Source: Cocos nucifera (lineage: Eukaryota > Streptophyta > Magnoliopsida > Arecales > Arecaceae). From it: a DNA stretch of 64,000 nt. The stretch's first letter is position 1, and each line of letters starts with the position of its first letter. Positions 11,390 to 23,304 of the stretch are shown here, one piece after another. Both the position numbers and the translations under genes were made by a program. The notes below the pieces were generated by a model, which saw only the letters and a list, made by a program, of their open reading frames with translations, was not told the DNA's origin and did no database searches. The stretch is taken from the NCBI GenBank assembly GCA_006176705.1, contig QRFJ01000294.1, positions 1,240,001 through 1,304,000 on the forward strand, written 5' to 3'.

Positions 11390-12000
11390 AGATACAAGAT
11401 AGTGAGACAAAAAGAGAGAAGAGAGAGAAGAGAGAGAAAAAGAGAGAGAGAGAGAGTATGGAGGATGTGGGTTGGGTCGAGGGAAGAGAGGAGAGAGAGA
11501 GCAGGAGGGGGAGGATCATGCTGAGGGAAGAGAGGAGAGAAAGAGAGAGAGAGAGCAGGGAGGGATCAGGGCTGACGACTGGACCGATTGAGAAAGAGAG
11601 GAGAGAGAGAGCAGGAGGGGGCAGATCGGGTCGAGGGAAGAGAGGAGAGAAAGAGAGAGAGAGTAGGAAGGGGTCAGGGCCAGTGACTAGATTGGTTGGG
11701 GAAGAGAGGAGAGAGAGAGAGAGAGAGAGAGTTGAAGGAGGTAGATCGGACCAAGGGAAGAGAGGAGAGAAAGAGAGAGAGAGTAGGGAGGGGTCAGGGC
11801 CGACAGTCGGGCTAACCGAGGAAGAGAGGAGAGAGAGAGTAGAAGGGGACATATAGGGCCAAGAAAAAGGAGAGGAGAGAAAAAGAGAGAGCAGTGAGGG
11901 GTCGGGGCCAACGGTCGGGCCGATCGAGGAAGAGGAGAGAGAGAGAGAGAGCATGGAAGAGAGGAGGAGGGGGAGGTGGTGGAGCCGATGGATGAGTCGA
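11390..12000. repeat. GA-rich minisatellite, period about 112-118 bp
   Basis: Units begin gggaagagaggagagaaaga near 11522, 11636 and 11754, with a worn fourth at about 11868. Each carries a ggggtcagggcc...ctgg segment and a gagagaga tail. Overlapping open frames on both strands (164 aa forward, 202 aa reverse) simply reflect a stop-poor repeat and show period-length amino-acid repetition. I do not call them genes. Confidence 0.85.
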
Positions 12001-12282
12001 CTGGAGAAGAAGGAGGGGAGGTGGCGGGGCCGGCGGTCAGGTCGATCGGGGAAGAAGGGGCAAGCGAGGAGGTGGTGGAGCCGACGACGGAGAGGATGGG
12101 GAAGAAGGAGAAAGAGGGGGAGAAGGTAGAGCCGATGGTCAGGAAAGAAAATGGAGGGGAGGACTCGGCACTGATCGAGGAAGGAAACGAAGGGGAGGGC
12201 CTCACCAATGGTGGAAAGGAGGGAGAGAGAGAGAGCGCTCGAAGGAAAATGAAATTAGGGACAGAATTAGAAAAAAAATCTA

Positions 12283-12425
12283 TCTATGATAGTGATTTTT
12301 AAACCGCTGTCTTAGATCTATGGCAGTAATTACTGAAAATCGCTGCCATAGATCTATGGAAGTGGTTATAAAATCGCTGCTATAGATCTATGGCAGCGGT
12401 TATCTGTAACTACTATCATAGGTTG
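12283..12425. repeat. Displaced block of CACTA subterminal repeats
   Basis: The same ctatggcagcggtt/aaccgctgccatag words as the terminal arrays. This block is separated from the right terminal array (13420-13807) by the 951-bp foldback, which suggests the foldback split an originally continuous right end. Confidence 0.75.
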
Positions 12426-12450
12426 AAAATAATTTTTTTTAAATTTTTTT

Positions 12451-13401
12451 TAAATATTATATAATTTTAAAATTTCATATATATCTTCATCATTCATTAT
12501 CTAAATAATTATCATTAAAGTATCATCATAAAAAACTGCCTCGATCCGATAGTTCTAGCTTCATCAATCAAAAAAAATTGATTTCGACGACCATGAATGA
12601 CGGCGCGATGACTTAAAAGCTGAAGATTTTTTATGGATTTGAAAACCTACAACAATAATTTTGATGATGTTTGTAACATACTATCAAAGTTTTACTTCAA
12701 TCGGATATCGTTATCATGGTCAATTTAGTACAGGATAATTTTGACCGTTAAATGATAAATGAGTGATCAAAGGACCAGAGGGCGTTCGATTATGAGATAT
12801 TTTTTTATAAATGATCTTGGCTACTACTTTAATTATTTTTACGATGGTGATCATAAAATTTAAATTATAGATCTAAGAATGATCCAAAACTATGCATTGT
12901 TTAATATCCATTCTTAAACTTCGTTGGTAATTATGCTCATGCTTTTGCAAGATCTGCTTAACGTGAATAGTTCATACAAAAATGATTTAAATTTTATGAT
13001 TATTATCGTATAAAATGATTAAAACTATAGCTAAGATCATTTAACTAAAAAATTATCTCATAATCGGATGCTGTTTGGCCCTTTGATTGCTTGTTTCTCA
13101 TTTAACGGTCGAAATCATTCCTACTAAATTATCTATGATAATGATATCTGATTGAAGTAAAACTTTGATAGTATACTACAAATGTCACTAAGATTATCGT
13201 TGCAGGTTTTCGAACCCATCGATGATCTCCATCTATTAGATCATTACGTCATCATTCGTGATCATCGAAATCAAATTTTTCTGATTAATGAAGCTAGGAC
13301 TATCAGATCGAGGTGCCCTTTTGTAACGACACTTTAATGATAATTATTTAGATAATAAATAATGAAGATAAATATTAAATATTAAAATTATATAATATTT
13401 A
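12451..13401. repeat. 951-bp foldback (long inverted repeat) inside the nested CACTA
   Basis: taaatattatataatttta at 12451 matches the reverse complement of the end at 13401. Pairing continues inward through attatctaaataattatca, the gatagttctagcttcat/atgaagctaggactatc pair, and the acttcaatcggatatcgtta/ataatgatatctgattgaagt pair. Arms are about 400-440 nt around a poorly matched centre near 12900-12930. Arms are diverged but collinear. No ORF. Confidence 0.85.
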
Positions 13402-13419
13402 GAGTAAAAATATGAAAAA

Positions 13420-13807
13420 GATATGGCAATGGTTATCCACAACCGCTGCTATAGTTTGTCCTATGACAGCGGTTACATATAACTGCCGCTATATACTGGA
13501 TCTATAGTGGTGGTTATTCATAACTGCTGCCATAGTTTTGATCTATGGCAACGATTGTATTAACCGCTGCCATATGTCGTATCTATTGCAGCGGTTATCT
13601 TAAATCGCTGCTATAACTTTGACCTATGACAGTGGTTCCCTATAACTGCTGCTATTGGTAGATCAATAGTAGCGATTAGAGTAAACCGCTGCTATAGGTT
13701 GGACCTATAGTAGCAGTTCTTTGTAACCGCTGTCGTAGGCCCTATTATAGTATTTTTCAAAATCGCTGCCATAGTATATGCTGTCGTAGCTTCTTTTTGT
13801 AGTAGTG
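13420..13807. repeat. Right subterminal repeat array and terminal inverted repeat
   Basis: Alternating gcagcggtta and aaccgctgccata words, ending in ttctttttgtagtagtg. Mirror image of the left end at 8586-9060. Confidence 0.85.
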
Positions 13808-13895
13808 TATACTTTGTTGTTGTAAGTTAGAAATCTTTAGTATAAATAATGTCATATTCATATTGATATTTTAATAAATTTTTTAATTTTTGAAG

Positions 13896-14997
13896 GTATC
13901 TTGTATGTTTAAAGGATTATGTATGAAATAAAGTTTATCCTGAAGGCTCAATAATGGAAGGATACATTGCTGAAAAATATTTAATATTTTATTCAAGATA
14001 TCTTAAAAGCATAGAGACCATTTTTAATCGATCTTAAAAAAATTATGATATTATCGATAACTCAGAAATTTATAAGTTCTCAACTAATGAAAGAGCTTTG
14101 GAAAATATTGAAAGTATGGTTCTTGATAAAAAAATTTCTGGCACAAGCCCATCGTTCATAGTGACATAATATCATAGTATCGTAAGTTAGTATAAAAATA
14201 TATCTTGATTTTTTCATTATCATAATATATAATATTCTTAATCAATGATTAACTTTTTGTAGTGATTTTTTGGTTGCTTAGAGATAAGCAAACCATAGTA
14301 TTCGATCCAATCCGAAGATTGAGCAATGATGGTTGATCGAGTTATTTTCTGAATGGCTTTTTAAGTAGGTTAGTCATGTATATAAGAAAAAAGATTAATT
14401 TTAGAATATATTTATTAACATCAAATAATACATTAATAATTTTATTATGATTTTTAGATACCAATTAATGATGATTGGAGAGCAGATTTAATAGTTTCAT
14501 CATTAATGGATTTAAATTTCATACAAAAGAACGTAAAAAATTTAGAAAAACTCATAATAGTAGAGTCATGGTGGAAGTAGATGGAAAGATTTATTATGGT
14601 ATACTCATAAATATTTTTGAGTTGGATTATTATGAAAGATTTAAAGTTGTGTTATTTCAATATAATTGGATGGATATAAACTCACCAAGAGGCTTGAAGC
14701 AAGATATAAATGGGTTTACACTTGTAAATTTTTTAAATTTGATATATATTAGTATGTTATTAAAGAATGATCCATTCATTTTTTCATCTCAAGCTCATCA
14801 AGTATTTGTTGTACAAGACTTGAAAGATAAGGCTAGGGTTGTTATTATGAGAAGGAAACCCAGGGACTTATACAATATAGAAAAAGAATTAAAAGTAAAG
14901 GATGATGAGACTTATACGTAATATATGTCTTACAATCTTGCCTCAACTGATGATCTAAATACTACAAGCTTGGTTAGGATGGATATTAAAGGAGAAA
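13896..14997 (+). pseudogene. CACTA TNP2-type transposase pseudogene, 3' part: DUF4218 end plus DUF4216
   Basis: The frame left at 8572 resumes here after an acceptor (tttttgaag|G): 'YLVCLKDYV', then YPEGSIMEGYIAEKYLIFYS, a standard DUF4218 block. Further on, 14475-14921 stays open and reads INGFKFHTKERKKFRKT, then VMVEVDGKIYYGIL, then NSPRGLKQDINGFTLVNF and DPFIFSSQAHQVFVVQDLKD, which is the DUF4216 domain that follows DUF4218 in plant CACTA transposases. Stops and lost spacing between the two blocks show decay. Together with 7795-8572 this is one gene of the older host element. Its downstream part is interrupted at about 15331 by a gypsy element. Confidence 0.85.
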
Positions 14998-15330
14998 ATA
15001 TTGTCTGATTCTTAATTGGTAATAGCTTTTTTTAAGATATATGTACATTTTATATGAAATATTGTATTATGTTATCATGTTCAATTAGTAGATCTTGGTT
15101 CTTTTTAGAAATTTAATTATAATTGTATTTATTATTTGATATTATATGTTAACTGATTTATATTTCTATTTGTGAATTCTAGGTATTATCATGCGTTGAT
15201 GCAAACGATTCGATGATATTGAGTTGTAGACTTCTCAGCATGGATCATGTTCTGATAAACCCAGATAGTCAAGGCAGCCACAGCAATCCAAGGTTGGTCC
15301 ATCATCCATGTAGCAGCTCAAAACTGACAT

Positions 15331-16896
15331 AAGAGCACAATATTATCGTTAAGATACCGTATTTATAAGTTTAATTTTGACTTCTTTAAAATAATTAAAA
15401 GTAGGTAAATAGTAGCGGGTCGGGTCGCATCCATAGGAAAGGCAGTGCTTTTAGATTTAAATTTTTTGATTTTATAATAAAAAAAATTAAAAATAAAATT
15501 AAAATCTAAAAATAAAATTTAAAATTATAATAAAAATAAATAATAAAAATTTAAAATGGTGCAGAAAGATAAACTTGATACTGAGATCTACTATTTACAT
15601 CTTAACATCTACTTACAATAAAAATAAATTTACAATAAAAATAAAGAGTATAAAATTTAAAGAGCAAAAAAAATAAAATTTATATTAATTAAAATTTAAT
15701 TTAAAATTTAAATACATAAATTAAAAAGAATAAGAAAATAAAATAAAAATGGTGATCTTGATCTTGGATCGACGTTGGTGTTGAGATGATGTAAAAAATC
15801 GGCTCTTTCTCTCGACATTGTCTGCCTCAAAGCAACTATCAATCCCAAGCATGGCTCTACCCTATACCATCATCTTTTCTTGACCAAAGATAACTTGATT
15901 CTATTGGTCTGGGATCCTTTTTATAAGTGTTGAAGAAGAGAGACCTTTGCTATCAGCCAATATGGGATTAAAACAATGTGTTGACCAGCGTATATGAAGA
16001 AATCTAGATGTAAATCAAATTAAAAGATTGGCTGGCTTGTGTTAAATAGATGCTGGATCTTCCGGCCATCAGATCTAGATTAATCAGCTTAAAAATCACC
16101 AAAAATTAGCATATATCAGCCTAAATCATGTTGGAATATTTTTTGGCCATTTGATGGTGTTGATCAGGAAGATTTGGGCCGTCGGATGGAGCTTTGGATG
16201 ATTGAGTCAGGGTCGGTGGCTTCTGTCAGCCATCCGATCGAGCTCTAGAATGCATACAGTCGTTGGATCATGCTAAATTGCCCTCCACTTCCTTGATCAA
16301 GTTGGAAAGCACCCAAGCCATTAGATCTGGACTGGCGACTTCCTCATCCGTTTGATGGCACCTTACTATTTATGTGGACAATGTAGATCGGGCATGCCGA
16401 AGATCTGGACTAATCAATGAGCACTGCGCCAGTTGAATTGATGAAATTGCCTCTGAATGCCACGTGAGATTTTTGGTGGACCCTTTAAGGATCCACACAT
16501 ACCACGTCATCCATCTGTCTACTATGGACCACATGAAATTTGAGGTCAGCCTGACGTCAGGCTGGAGGGGGAGAATGGGTCGGGTTGGGCTCTTTCGCGT
16601 GTAGGCTATGTGCTTGGGCTGGCGAGCTGGGTTTGCTCGCTAGCAGATTAGGCCATTTTTTTGGGTGAACCAACCAGGCGAACAGGCTAGTTAATTTTAT
16701 TTTGATTTTATTTTAATTATTTTTTCTTTAAAAATTTATATTGGATCCATTTTACATCCGATTCGCTCCAAATTTGCTTCATTTTGATCAAAAAATGAGC
16801 ATTTTTTATTTATGATAATATTTTCTAAAATAGATAAATAAAAATAAATTAATTTATAAATTAATGCTTTTAATGGTGTATTTATGGTACTTATCA
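15331..16896 (-). repeat. 3' LTR of the Athila/Tat-like element
   Basis: Direct-repeat partner of 23305-24851, alignable throughout (for example gacttctttaaaataattaaaa near 15380 and 23360; ggtacttatca at both right ends). LTRs differ at many bases and by small indels, so the insertion is old. Confidence 0.82.
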
Positions 16897-17234
16897 CACC
16901 TTCCAACTTAAGCTTTACTCATCCTCGAGTAAAAAAAGAATTTAGTTTTAGATATCTTTTAAGCTCTAGCATTTTGAATTTTATCTGAGCAATTTTCAAA
17001 ATGACTATTGAGATTTAGTAGAGCATGAGTAAGGTATGTCATTGGAGTATTAGTACTTACCAATATAAAAATTAAGTAAAGAATATTCAACTTTTCTGAA
17101 TTTTTTCTAAATTATCTTAACTTTATCTCTGAATTATCTAAACTTTCATATGGGTAACTATATTGTTACTTCCGTCCTTCGTTTATTGAAATTCTTTTAT
17201 TCACATTGCCTACTTTTTAATGCAAATATTATTG

Positions 17235-19130
17235 CTAATTACTTAGATAACTGGATCCAGTTACTCGATAGAAAATTAATATTTTTTTTAACATTGTACC
17301 ATTATTTAATGTCTTAATCCTTAAGCTTTCTATTTGATCCATGTAACGAGTCTTGGGCCAATGACTCGTAAATCAGTTAGCTTTAGGGCACTAGGTATAA
17401 AATATTCCTTGAGTTTACTAGCTCGAATCAAACAGGCTATGAGTTAAGACTAGCTTTATAATGAGCTTCTTTGCCTTTCCTATCTTTTGACGCGAAACTC
17501 AATGCTTACTTAAGTAAAGAGGCCCGATTACTCAGTGAGAAGTACTTTAAAATTATTTTATTTTATTTTATTATGAAAAAATATATAGTTATCCTATACA
17601 AGCCCATAAAAAATAGATTCTTCTTTGATGTTGGTAAGAGAAATCAAAAGTGCTCAAAAAAAAATTATTTATGTTCTAGACTTACTCTTTATTGAATTTT
17701 CTTAATCCTTATTTTTTCAATATATCACAAATTCTCTGATATGTGCATCAATTTTTTTTAAAAATGCTTAGTTCAACTCAATTCTTAAGCTTAATCAGAT
17801 GTCTAAATGCTAACTTTTTTGAAAACTTTTAAAATTTTAAAATTTTTATTATTCTTCCTCCTTCAATTTAATCGACATTGTTCTAAAGGAAGAAGAAAAA
17901 ATAAAGAATGTAATAAAGAATAGAAAAGAATACACATGACTCAATATGCTTTCGATCTAGCATGATTTTTTTTTTTGAAAATTTAACTCTTCCTCCAACT
18001 TGTTTAACATATTGTAAAAAGAAAATAAACTAAAAAGATAAATTAGATGTAAGAAAAATAAATATTGGTTTGCCTTCCAACAAGCACTAAGCTTACCGTC
18101 TTCAGCCAGACACAATGTAGCTTATCTATCTGGTATCAAATACTAGATTGATAAATTTTAATGATTTTAGATTGCTAATCTCAGGAAGATAGTTTGTAAT
18201 CCATTTATTGATAAATTCATTGTTAATTTTGGGAACATAGTTTGTGACCCCATTCTCATACCCTTGTTTGTTAAGAATTTTTTCTATTTGTTCTTTCAAA
18301 ATGCTCATGAATTAAGTTTCTGAGTTAGGAGTTAAGTTTGATGCAATGGATACTGAAAGGATGACTAAAGGTGGCTTCAATTATGAAGATAAATTAATAT
18401 GATCTTGTTTAAATAACTCTATTAGCTCTTCATTGCATGCCCCTTAGTTTATTCAAGAAGAATCGGCTTCTAAGACTGAAGGGAATAAAATTCTTGGTTT
18501 ATAGATTTCAGATAAATCATCTATTCTCTTCTTTTCTTTGTCTATCTCATTTAAATTAGAACCAACATCAGTACCAGCTCCGAGCTTAGATTCTTCTATA
18601 TAGTTAGCCTCAGTACTAACCTCTTCTTCTAAATTTTTATTTTAGCTAGTATTAGTACTAGCCTCTATCACCTGGTCTTGGTATAGATCACTTCTAAGCT
18701 CAGACACTGCTTTGGTATTCTCAAATTAAAGATTCTTAGGTAGGACATTAGATTGATAACTTGGTCTAAGTGGTTGATGGATATTAAGTGGATTATTTTT
18801 AGGATTTACAATCGATTGGCTTGGTAATTGTTCTGGTTCTCTCCTCATGCTAGACTCAGCTAGTTATCTTATTTGAGCTTCTAGCTAGGTGATGGATTAC
18901 TGTTGAATTAGAATTAGTTGTTGAAATTTATTAAATCTATCATTGGCTAGATTGATTTGTTAAGAAGATGGGTATAATGGTCGAGTAGATTGACTAGGCT
19001 AATCGCTACTATAAGCATAATTCTGGTATTGGAACCTATTTTGATAATTTTGGATAGAAAAAATTTGGATCTGAACTTGAGTTTGGTGGGGTATCCAAAA
19101 AAAATTAGGGTGGTTCCTCCAACCTGGGTT
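17235..19130. repeat. 1.94-kb tandem duplication, copy 1
   Basis: Matches 19178-21075 at an offset of 1940-1946 bp: ORFs 17471-17695 and 18126-18308 reappear at 19417-19641 and 20066-20248 with few changes. It starts near the cttagataactggatccag word and ends near ttcctccaacctgggtta. Coding content on the minus strand is the gag tail (a decayed WRNHPNFSW-type motif) plus unrecognised sequence. Confidence 0.85.
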
Positions 19131-19177
19131 AATCATATATTTTTTTTAACATTGTACCACTATTTTTTTTAACATTG

Positions 19178-21075
19178 TACCACTAATTACTTAGATAACT
19201 GGATCCAGTTACTCAACAAAAAATCAATATTTTTTTTTTAACGTTGTACCACTATTTAGTATCTTAATCCTTAAGCTTTCTATTTGATTCATGTAACGAG
19301 TCTTGGGCCAATGACTCGCAAATCAATTAGCTTTAGGATACTAGGTATAAAATATTCCTCGAATTTATTAGCTCAAATCAAACAGACTACGAGTTAAGAC
19401 TAACTTTAGAGCTTCTTTGCCCTTCCTATCTTTTGACGCAAAACTCAATGCTTGCTTAGGCAAAGAGGTCCGATTACTCAATGAGAAGTACTTAAAAATT
19501 ATTTTATTTTATCTTTTTATAAAAAAATATATAGTTATCCTATACAAACCCATAAAAAGTAGATTCTTCTTTGATATTGGTAAGAGAAATCAGAAGTGCT
19601 CAAAGAAAAATTATTTATGTTGTAGACTTACTCTTTATTAGATTTTCTTAATCCTTATTTTCTCAATATCTCATAAATTCTCTTATTTGTGCATCATTTT
19701 TTTTTAAAAAAATGCTTAGTTCAACTTATTTTTTAAGCTTAATCAGATGTCTAAATGCTAAATGCTAACTTTTTTGAGGACTTTTAAAATTTTAAAATTT
19801 TTATTATTCTTTCTCTCCCAACTTAATCGACATTATTCTCAATGAAGAAGAAAAAATAAAGAATAGAAAAGAATACACATGACTCAATATGCTTTCGGTC
19901 TAGCATGGGTTTTTTTTGAAAATTTAACTCTTCCTCCAACTTATTTAACATATCTTTAAAAAAAATAAACTAAAAAGATAAATTAGATGTAAGAAAAATA
20001 AATATTGGTTTGCCTTCTAATAAATGCTAAGCTTACCGTCTTCAGCTAGACACAATGTAGCTTATCTATCTGGTATCAAATACTAGATTGATAAATTTTA
20101 ATGATTTTAGATTGCCAATCTTAGGAAGATAGTTTATAATCTCTATATTGATAAATTCATTGTTAATTTTGGGAACATAGTTTGTGATCCCATTCTCATA
20201 CCCTTGTTTGTTAAGAACTTCTTCTATTTGTTCTTTCAAAATGCTCATGAATTAAGTTTCTGAGTTAGGAGTTAAGTTTGATGCAATGGATACTGGAAGG
20301 ATGACTAAAGATGGCTTCAATTATGAAGGTAAATTAATATAATCTTGTTTAAACAACTCTATTAGCTCTTCATTGCTTGCCCCTTAGTTTATTCAAAAAG
20401 AACCGACTTCTAGGACTGAAGGGAACAAAATTTTTTGCTTATAGGTTTCGAATAAATCATCCATTCTCTTCTTTTCTTTGTCTATTTTATTTAAATTAGA
20501 ACCAGCATCAGTACCAGCTCCGGGCTTAGGTTCTTCTATGTGGCCTTAGTACTAACCTCTTCTTCTAAATTTTTATTTTGGCTAGTATCAATACTAGCTT
20601 CTATCACCTGATCTTGGTATGGATCACTTCTAAGCTCAGACACTATTTTGGTATTCTCAAATTAAAGATTCTTAGGTAGAACATTAGATTGATAACTTGG
20701 TCCAAGTGATTGATGGATATTAAGTGGATTATTTTTATGATTTACAATCGATTGACTTGGTAATTGATCTGGTTCTCTCCTCATGCTAGACTCAGCTAGT
20801 TATCTTATTTGAGCTTCTAGCCAGGTGATGGATTGCTGTTGAATTAGAATTAGTTATTGAAGTTGATTAAATTTATCGTTGGCTAGACTGGTTTGTTGAG
20901 AAGGTGGGTATAATGGCTGAGTAGACTGACTAGGCTAACTGCTACTATAGGCATAGTTCTGGTATTAGAGCCTATTTTGATAATTTTGGATAGGTAACAT
21001 TTGGATCTGAACCTGAGTTTGGTGGGGTATCCAAGAAAAATTAGGATGATTCCTCCAACTTAAGTTATATGAATT
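19178..21075. repeat. 1.94-kb tandem duplication, copy 2
   Basis: Partner of 17235-19130. The junction between copies (about 19131-19177) contains a doubled ttttttttaacattgtaccac word, which could be the remnant of the slippage or unequal exchange that made the duplication. Confidence 0.85.
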
Positions 21076-22010
21076 TGAAAAAAGGTCTTTAACCAACTTG
21101 GAGTAGCCTTATATAGCTTGAATTTATTCTTGGATAAAAGATGAAAATTATGCAACCATAGAATATTCACTTATATGATAGGCTGGGCTAGCATAAATAA
21201 AATAAATCTTTTGATAATTAGAGGATGATATGAATTGTGCAAGAGATTATTGACCTAAGATTAAGAATTGATCTAATTTTTGGGCAAGAAAGTTGACTTT
21301 ATTTAATTTTTGGGCTATTAGATTTAAGTCAGCCTTGAAACTAGATTCTGGATGTTTAAATTCATAGATTCCTATCCATTTTTGGTAGAAAGATAACGAA
21401 GCATGGTTGATTGAGTTTTCACTCAGGATTTCAAATAAAGCATAGGCTTCGTTCTCACTCTTGCTTATGAATGCACCTCCACAAGATGCATCTACCATCT
21501 GTCTATATTGATCTCCTAAATTCTTATAAAAAGCTTGAATGATTGGCCACTTAGATAGACCATGGTGTAAGCATTTTTTAAGAAGTTTCTTAAGTCTCTC
21601 CCATGATTTGTGAATTTGTTTTCCTAGAAGCTGAGCAAATCTAATGATGGCTCGCCTCATGGTGATAATTCGACCTATAGGATAATTTTTTTTAAGAAAC
21701 TCATATTGCAATTCAGCTCAAATTTGGATTGGTCTTCCTATTGTACTAAGCCAATACTTGGCTTTATCTTTCAATGAAAGGAGAATAAGATTAGTCTAAG
21801 AACATCATCAGTTAAATTTTAGATTTTTACCATAGAGCAGATTTCTAAGAATTTATCCAAATACTTATAAGAATCTTCATTGATATTCCCATAGAAAGAT
21901 GGAAGCATTTAGATTGTAGTCGACTTGATCTCATAGTAGATAGCAGGAATATTAGATAATTGGATACAAGTCGACGGATAATAGGTGGAAGGAATAAAAT
22001 ATTTTTTCAT
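20850..22010 (-). pseudogene. gag of the Athila/Tat-like retrotransposon
   Basis: On the minus strand the order is LPSFYGNINEDSYKYLDKFL, then DDVLRLILLSLKDKAKYWL (about 21950-21760), then the 154-aa open frame at 21247-21711, containing SWERLKKLLKKCLHHGL, QAFYKNLGDQYRQMVDASCG and NEAYALFEILSEN. This is the standard Retrotrans_gag domain order of Athila/Tat elements. Downstream (21075-20950) comes WRNHPNFSWIPHQ, another hallmark. Stops and frame changes break it up. gag would package element RNA in cytoplasmic particles. Confidence 0.8.
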
Positions 22011-23278
22011 CTATCTAGATGGTTTTTTAGGATTTTTAGCTATTTGATTATCGAATTTAATATGGTTCAGCCATTCAATTTTATAATTGGGTTCAACTAA
22101 CTAGGTCAAAAAAAGTGATCTCCTACCGTGCATGTACTAGTGTAACCTAACGTGTGGTTCAAATTTTTTAAAAAATTTTTTAAATTATTTTTAAAAAAAT
22201 ATATATGATTTTTTATTTAATTTTTTAATTATTTTTTATTATTTTTAATTTAATTTAATTTATTTTATTTTATTTTATTTTTTTGGAAGAGAAAATGAGA
22301 AAAAAGAGAAAAGAATTTTAAAGAAGAGATCCTAAAGAGTCACAGAGCTAAGAAGAGAGAAGAATTAATATTGATTAAGTTTGATATTTTAGTTAGTAAT
22401 CAAGTTAGGCAATCAATCCTGACTAAGGATTATCCTAAATCTAGATAGCTCCTAACTACCAAGGTCATCTTCAAGCCTTCAAGTAAAGAATCAGTCATTC
22501 AACTGGCTAGATAAGTATAAAATTGGTGGGAGTCCCTCCATTATTTTCTTAAACATCAATTATCTTGGTCAAGTAAGCTAATGAAACTAATTAAGTAACT
22601 ACCTTCCTTCAGAATGTATTTTCTAAACCACTTATCTTAGACACTAGTCAAACTAACTAATCCTAATCCGATCCAACTTTTAGAATTTCTTATCCTAATG
22701 AGCTCGAATTTTTAAGACCGATGTCTAATTAATTTTAAAATTAAAAGCTTAGATCAATGCAGGATGCTAGTTGATTATTTGTGGACTAAGGAAGGATGAT
22801 GAAATCTCCACCTTATCTTAATTAATGGGTTGTGCTCTTAAATTGATTTAAGATGAATATGCATAATTACTTTCAGACAAGAAGTTATATACAATTAAAT
22901 TAGATGCATGAAACTAATTGAACTCTGGGATGCTCACCTTATCTCCAGCGATCACCAAAAAGAAAAAAAATAAATCTAAATGATGGATGCTCTAAGCAAT
23001 TAGAATTTCTACTCTTGTCATGAAGCTTTTAATTAGATTTAAATAAATATTTTTTAAATTAATTTAAAAATAAAATAAATAGTATAAAAAAAGTCTAGGA
23101 TTAGGATTGATCTCACCAAGCAAACTTAGAAGCTTTCCTCCTTGCCCTAATTTTTTTTGCTCTTTTTTTTCTACAAAATAAACAAGAAAAAGTTAGTAAG
23201 CAATATTTTAAAAAATTAAAAATTTATTTATAATTAATTTATAAAAAATTAAAGATACTAAAAATTTTAATTTTATGC

Positions 23279-23300
23279 CTTTCCAGCAATGGTGCTAAAA
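23279..23300 (-). other. Degenerate tRNA-Asp-type primer-binding site
   Basis: The minus strand reads ttttagcaccattgctgg against the family consensus TTTTGGCGCCGTTGCCGG. Differences are mostly G/C to A/T transitions, as expected from methylated-cytosine decay. Confidence 0.7.
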
Positions 23301-23304
23301 ATTT

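Larger units (their letters stand above)
8586..13807 (-). mobile_element. Nested, structurally complete non-autonomous CACTA transposon (5.2 kb)
   Basis: It begins CACTACTACAAAAAAGGGCT and ends with the inverted counterpart (...TTTTTGTAGTAGTG). The first 14 bases, CACTACTACAAAAA, are a perfect terminal inverted repeat, flanked by TAT on both sides. Subterminal regions (8594-9060, 13420-13800, plus 12283-12425) are packed with both orientations of a motif like ctatggcagcggtt, as expected for transposase-binding subterminal repeats. No TNP2 transposase is inside. The interior holds a proline-rich minus-strand coding remnant at 9240-9700, large inverted repeats, a GC-rich array and a GA-rich minisatellite. 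It therefore probably moves, or moved, with transposase supplied in trans. Strand is assigned from the remnant ORF only. The element sits in an intron of the older CACTA transposase gene. Confidence 0.92.

Noticed and set aside
11346..12302. Four overlapping ORFs of 108-202 aa on both strands
   Set aside because: All lie on a GA-rich minisatellite; stop-free by composition, repetitive, no domain.
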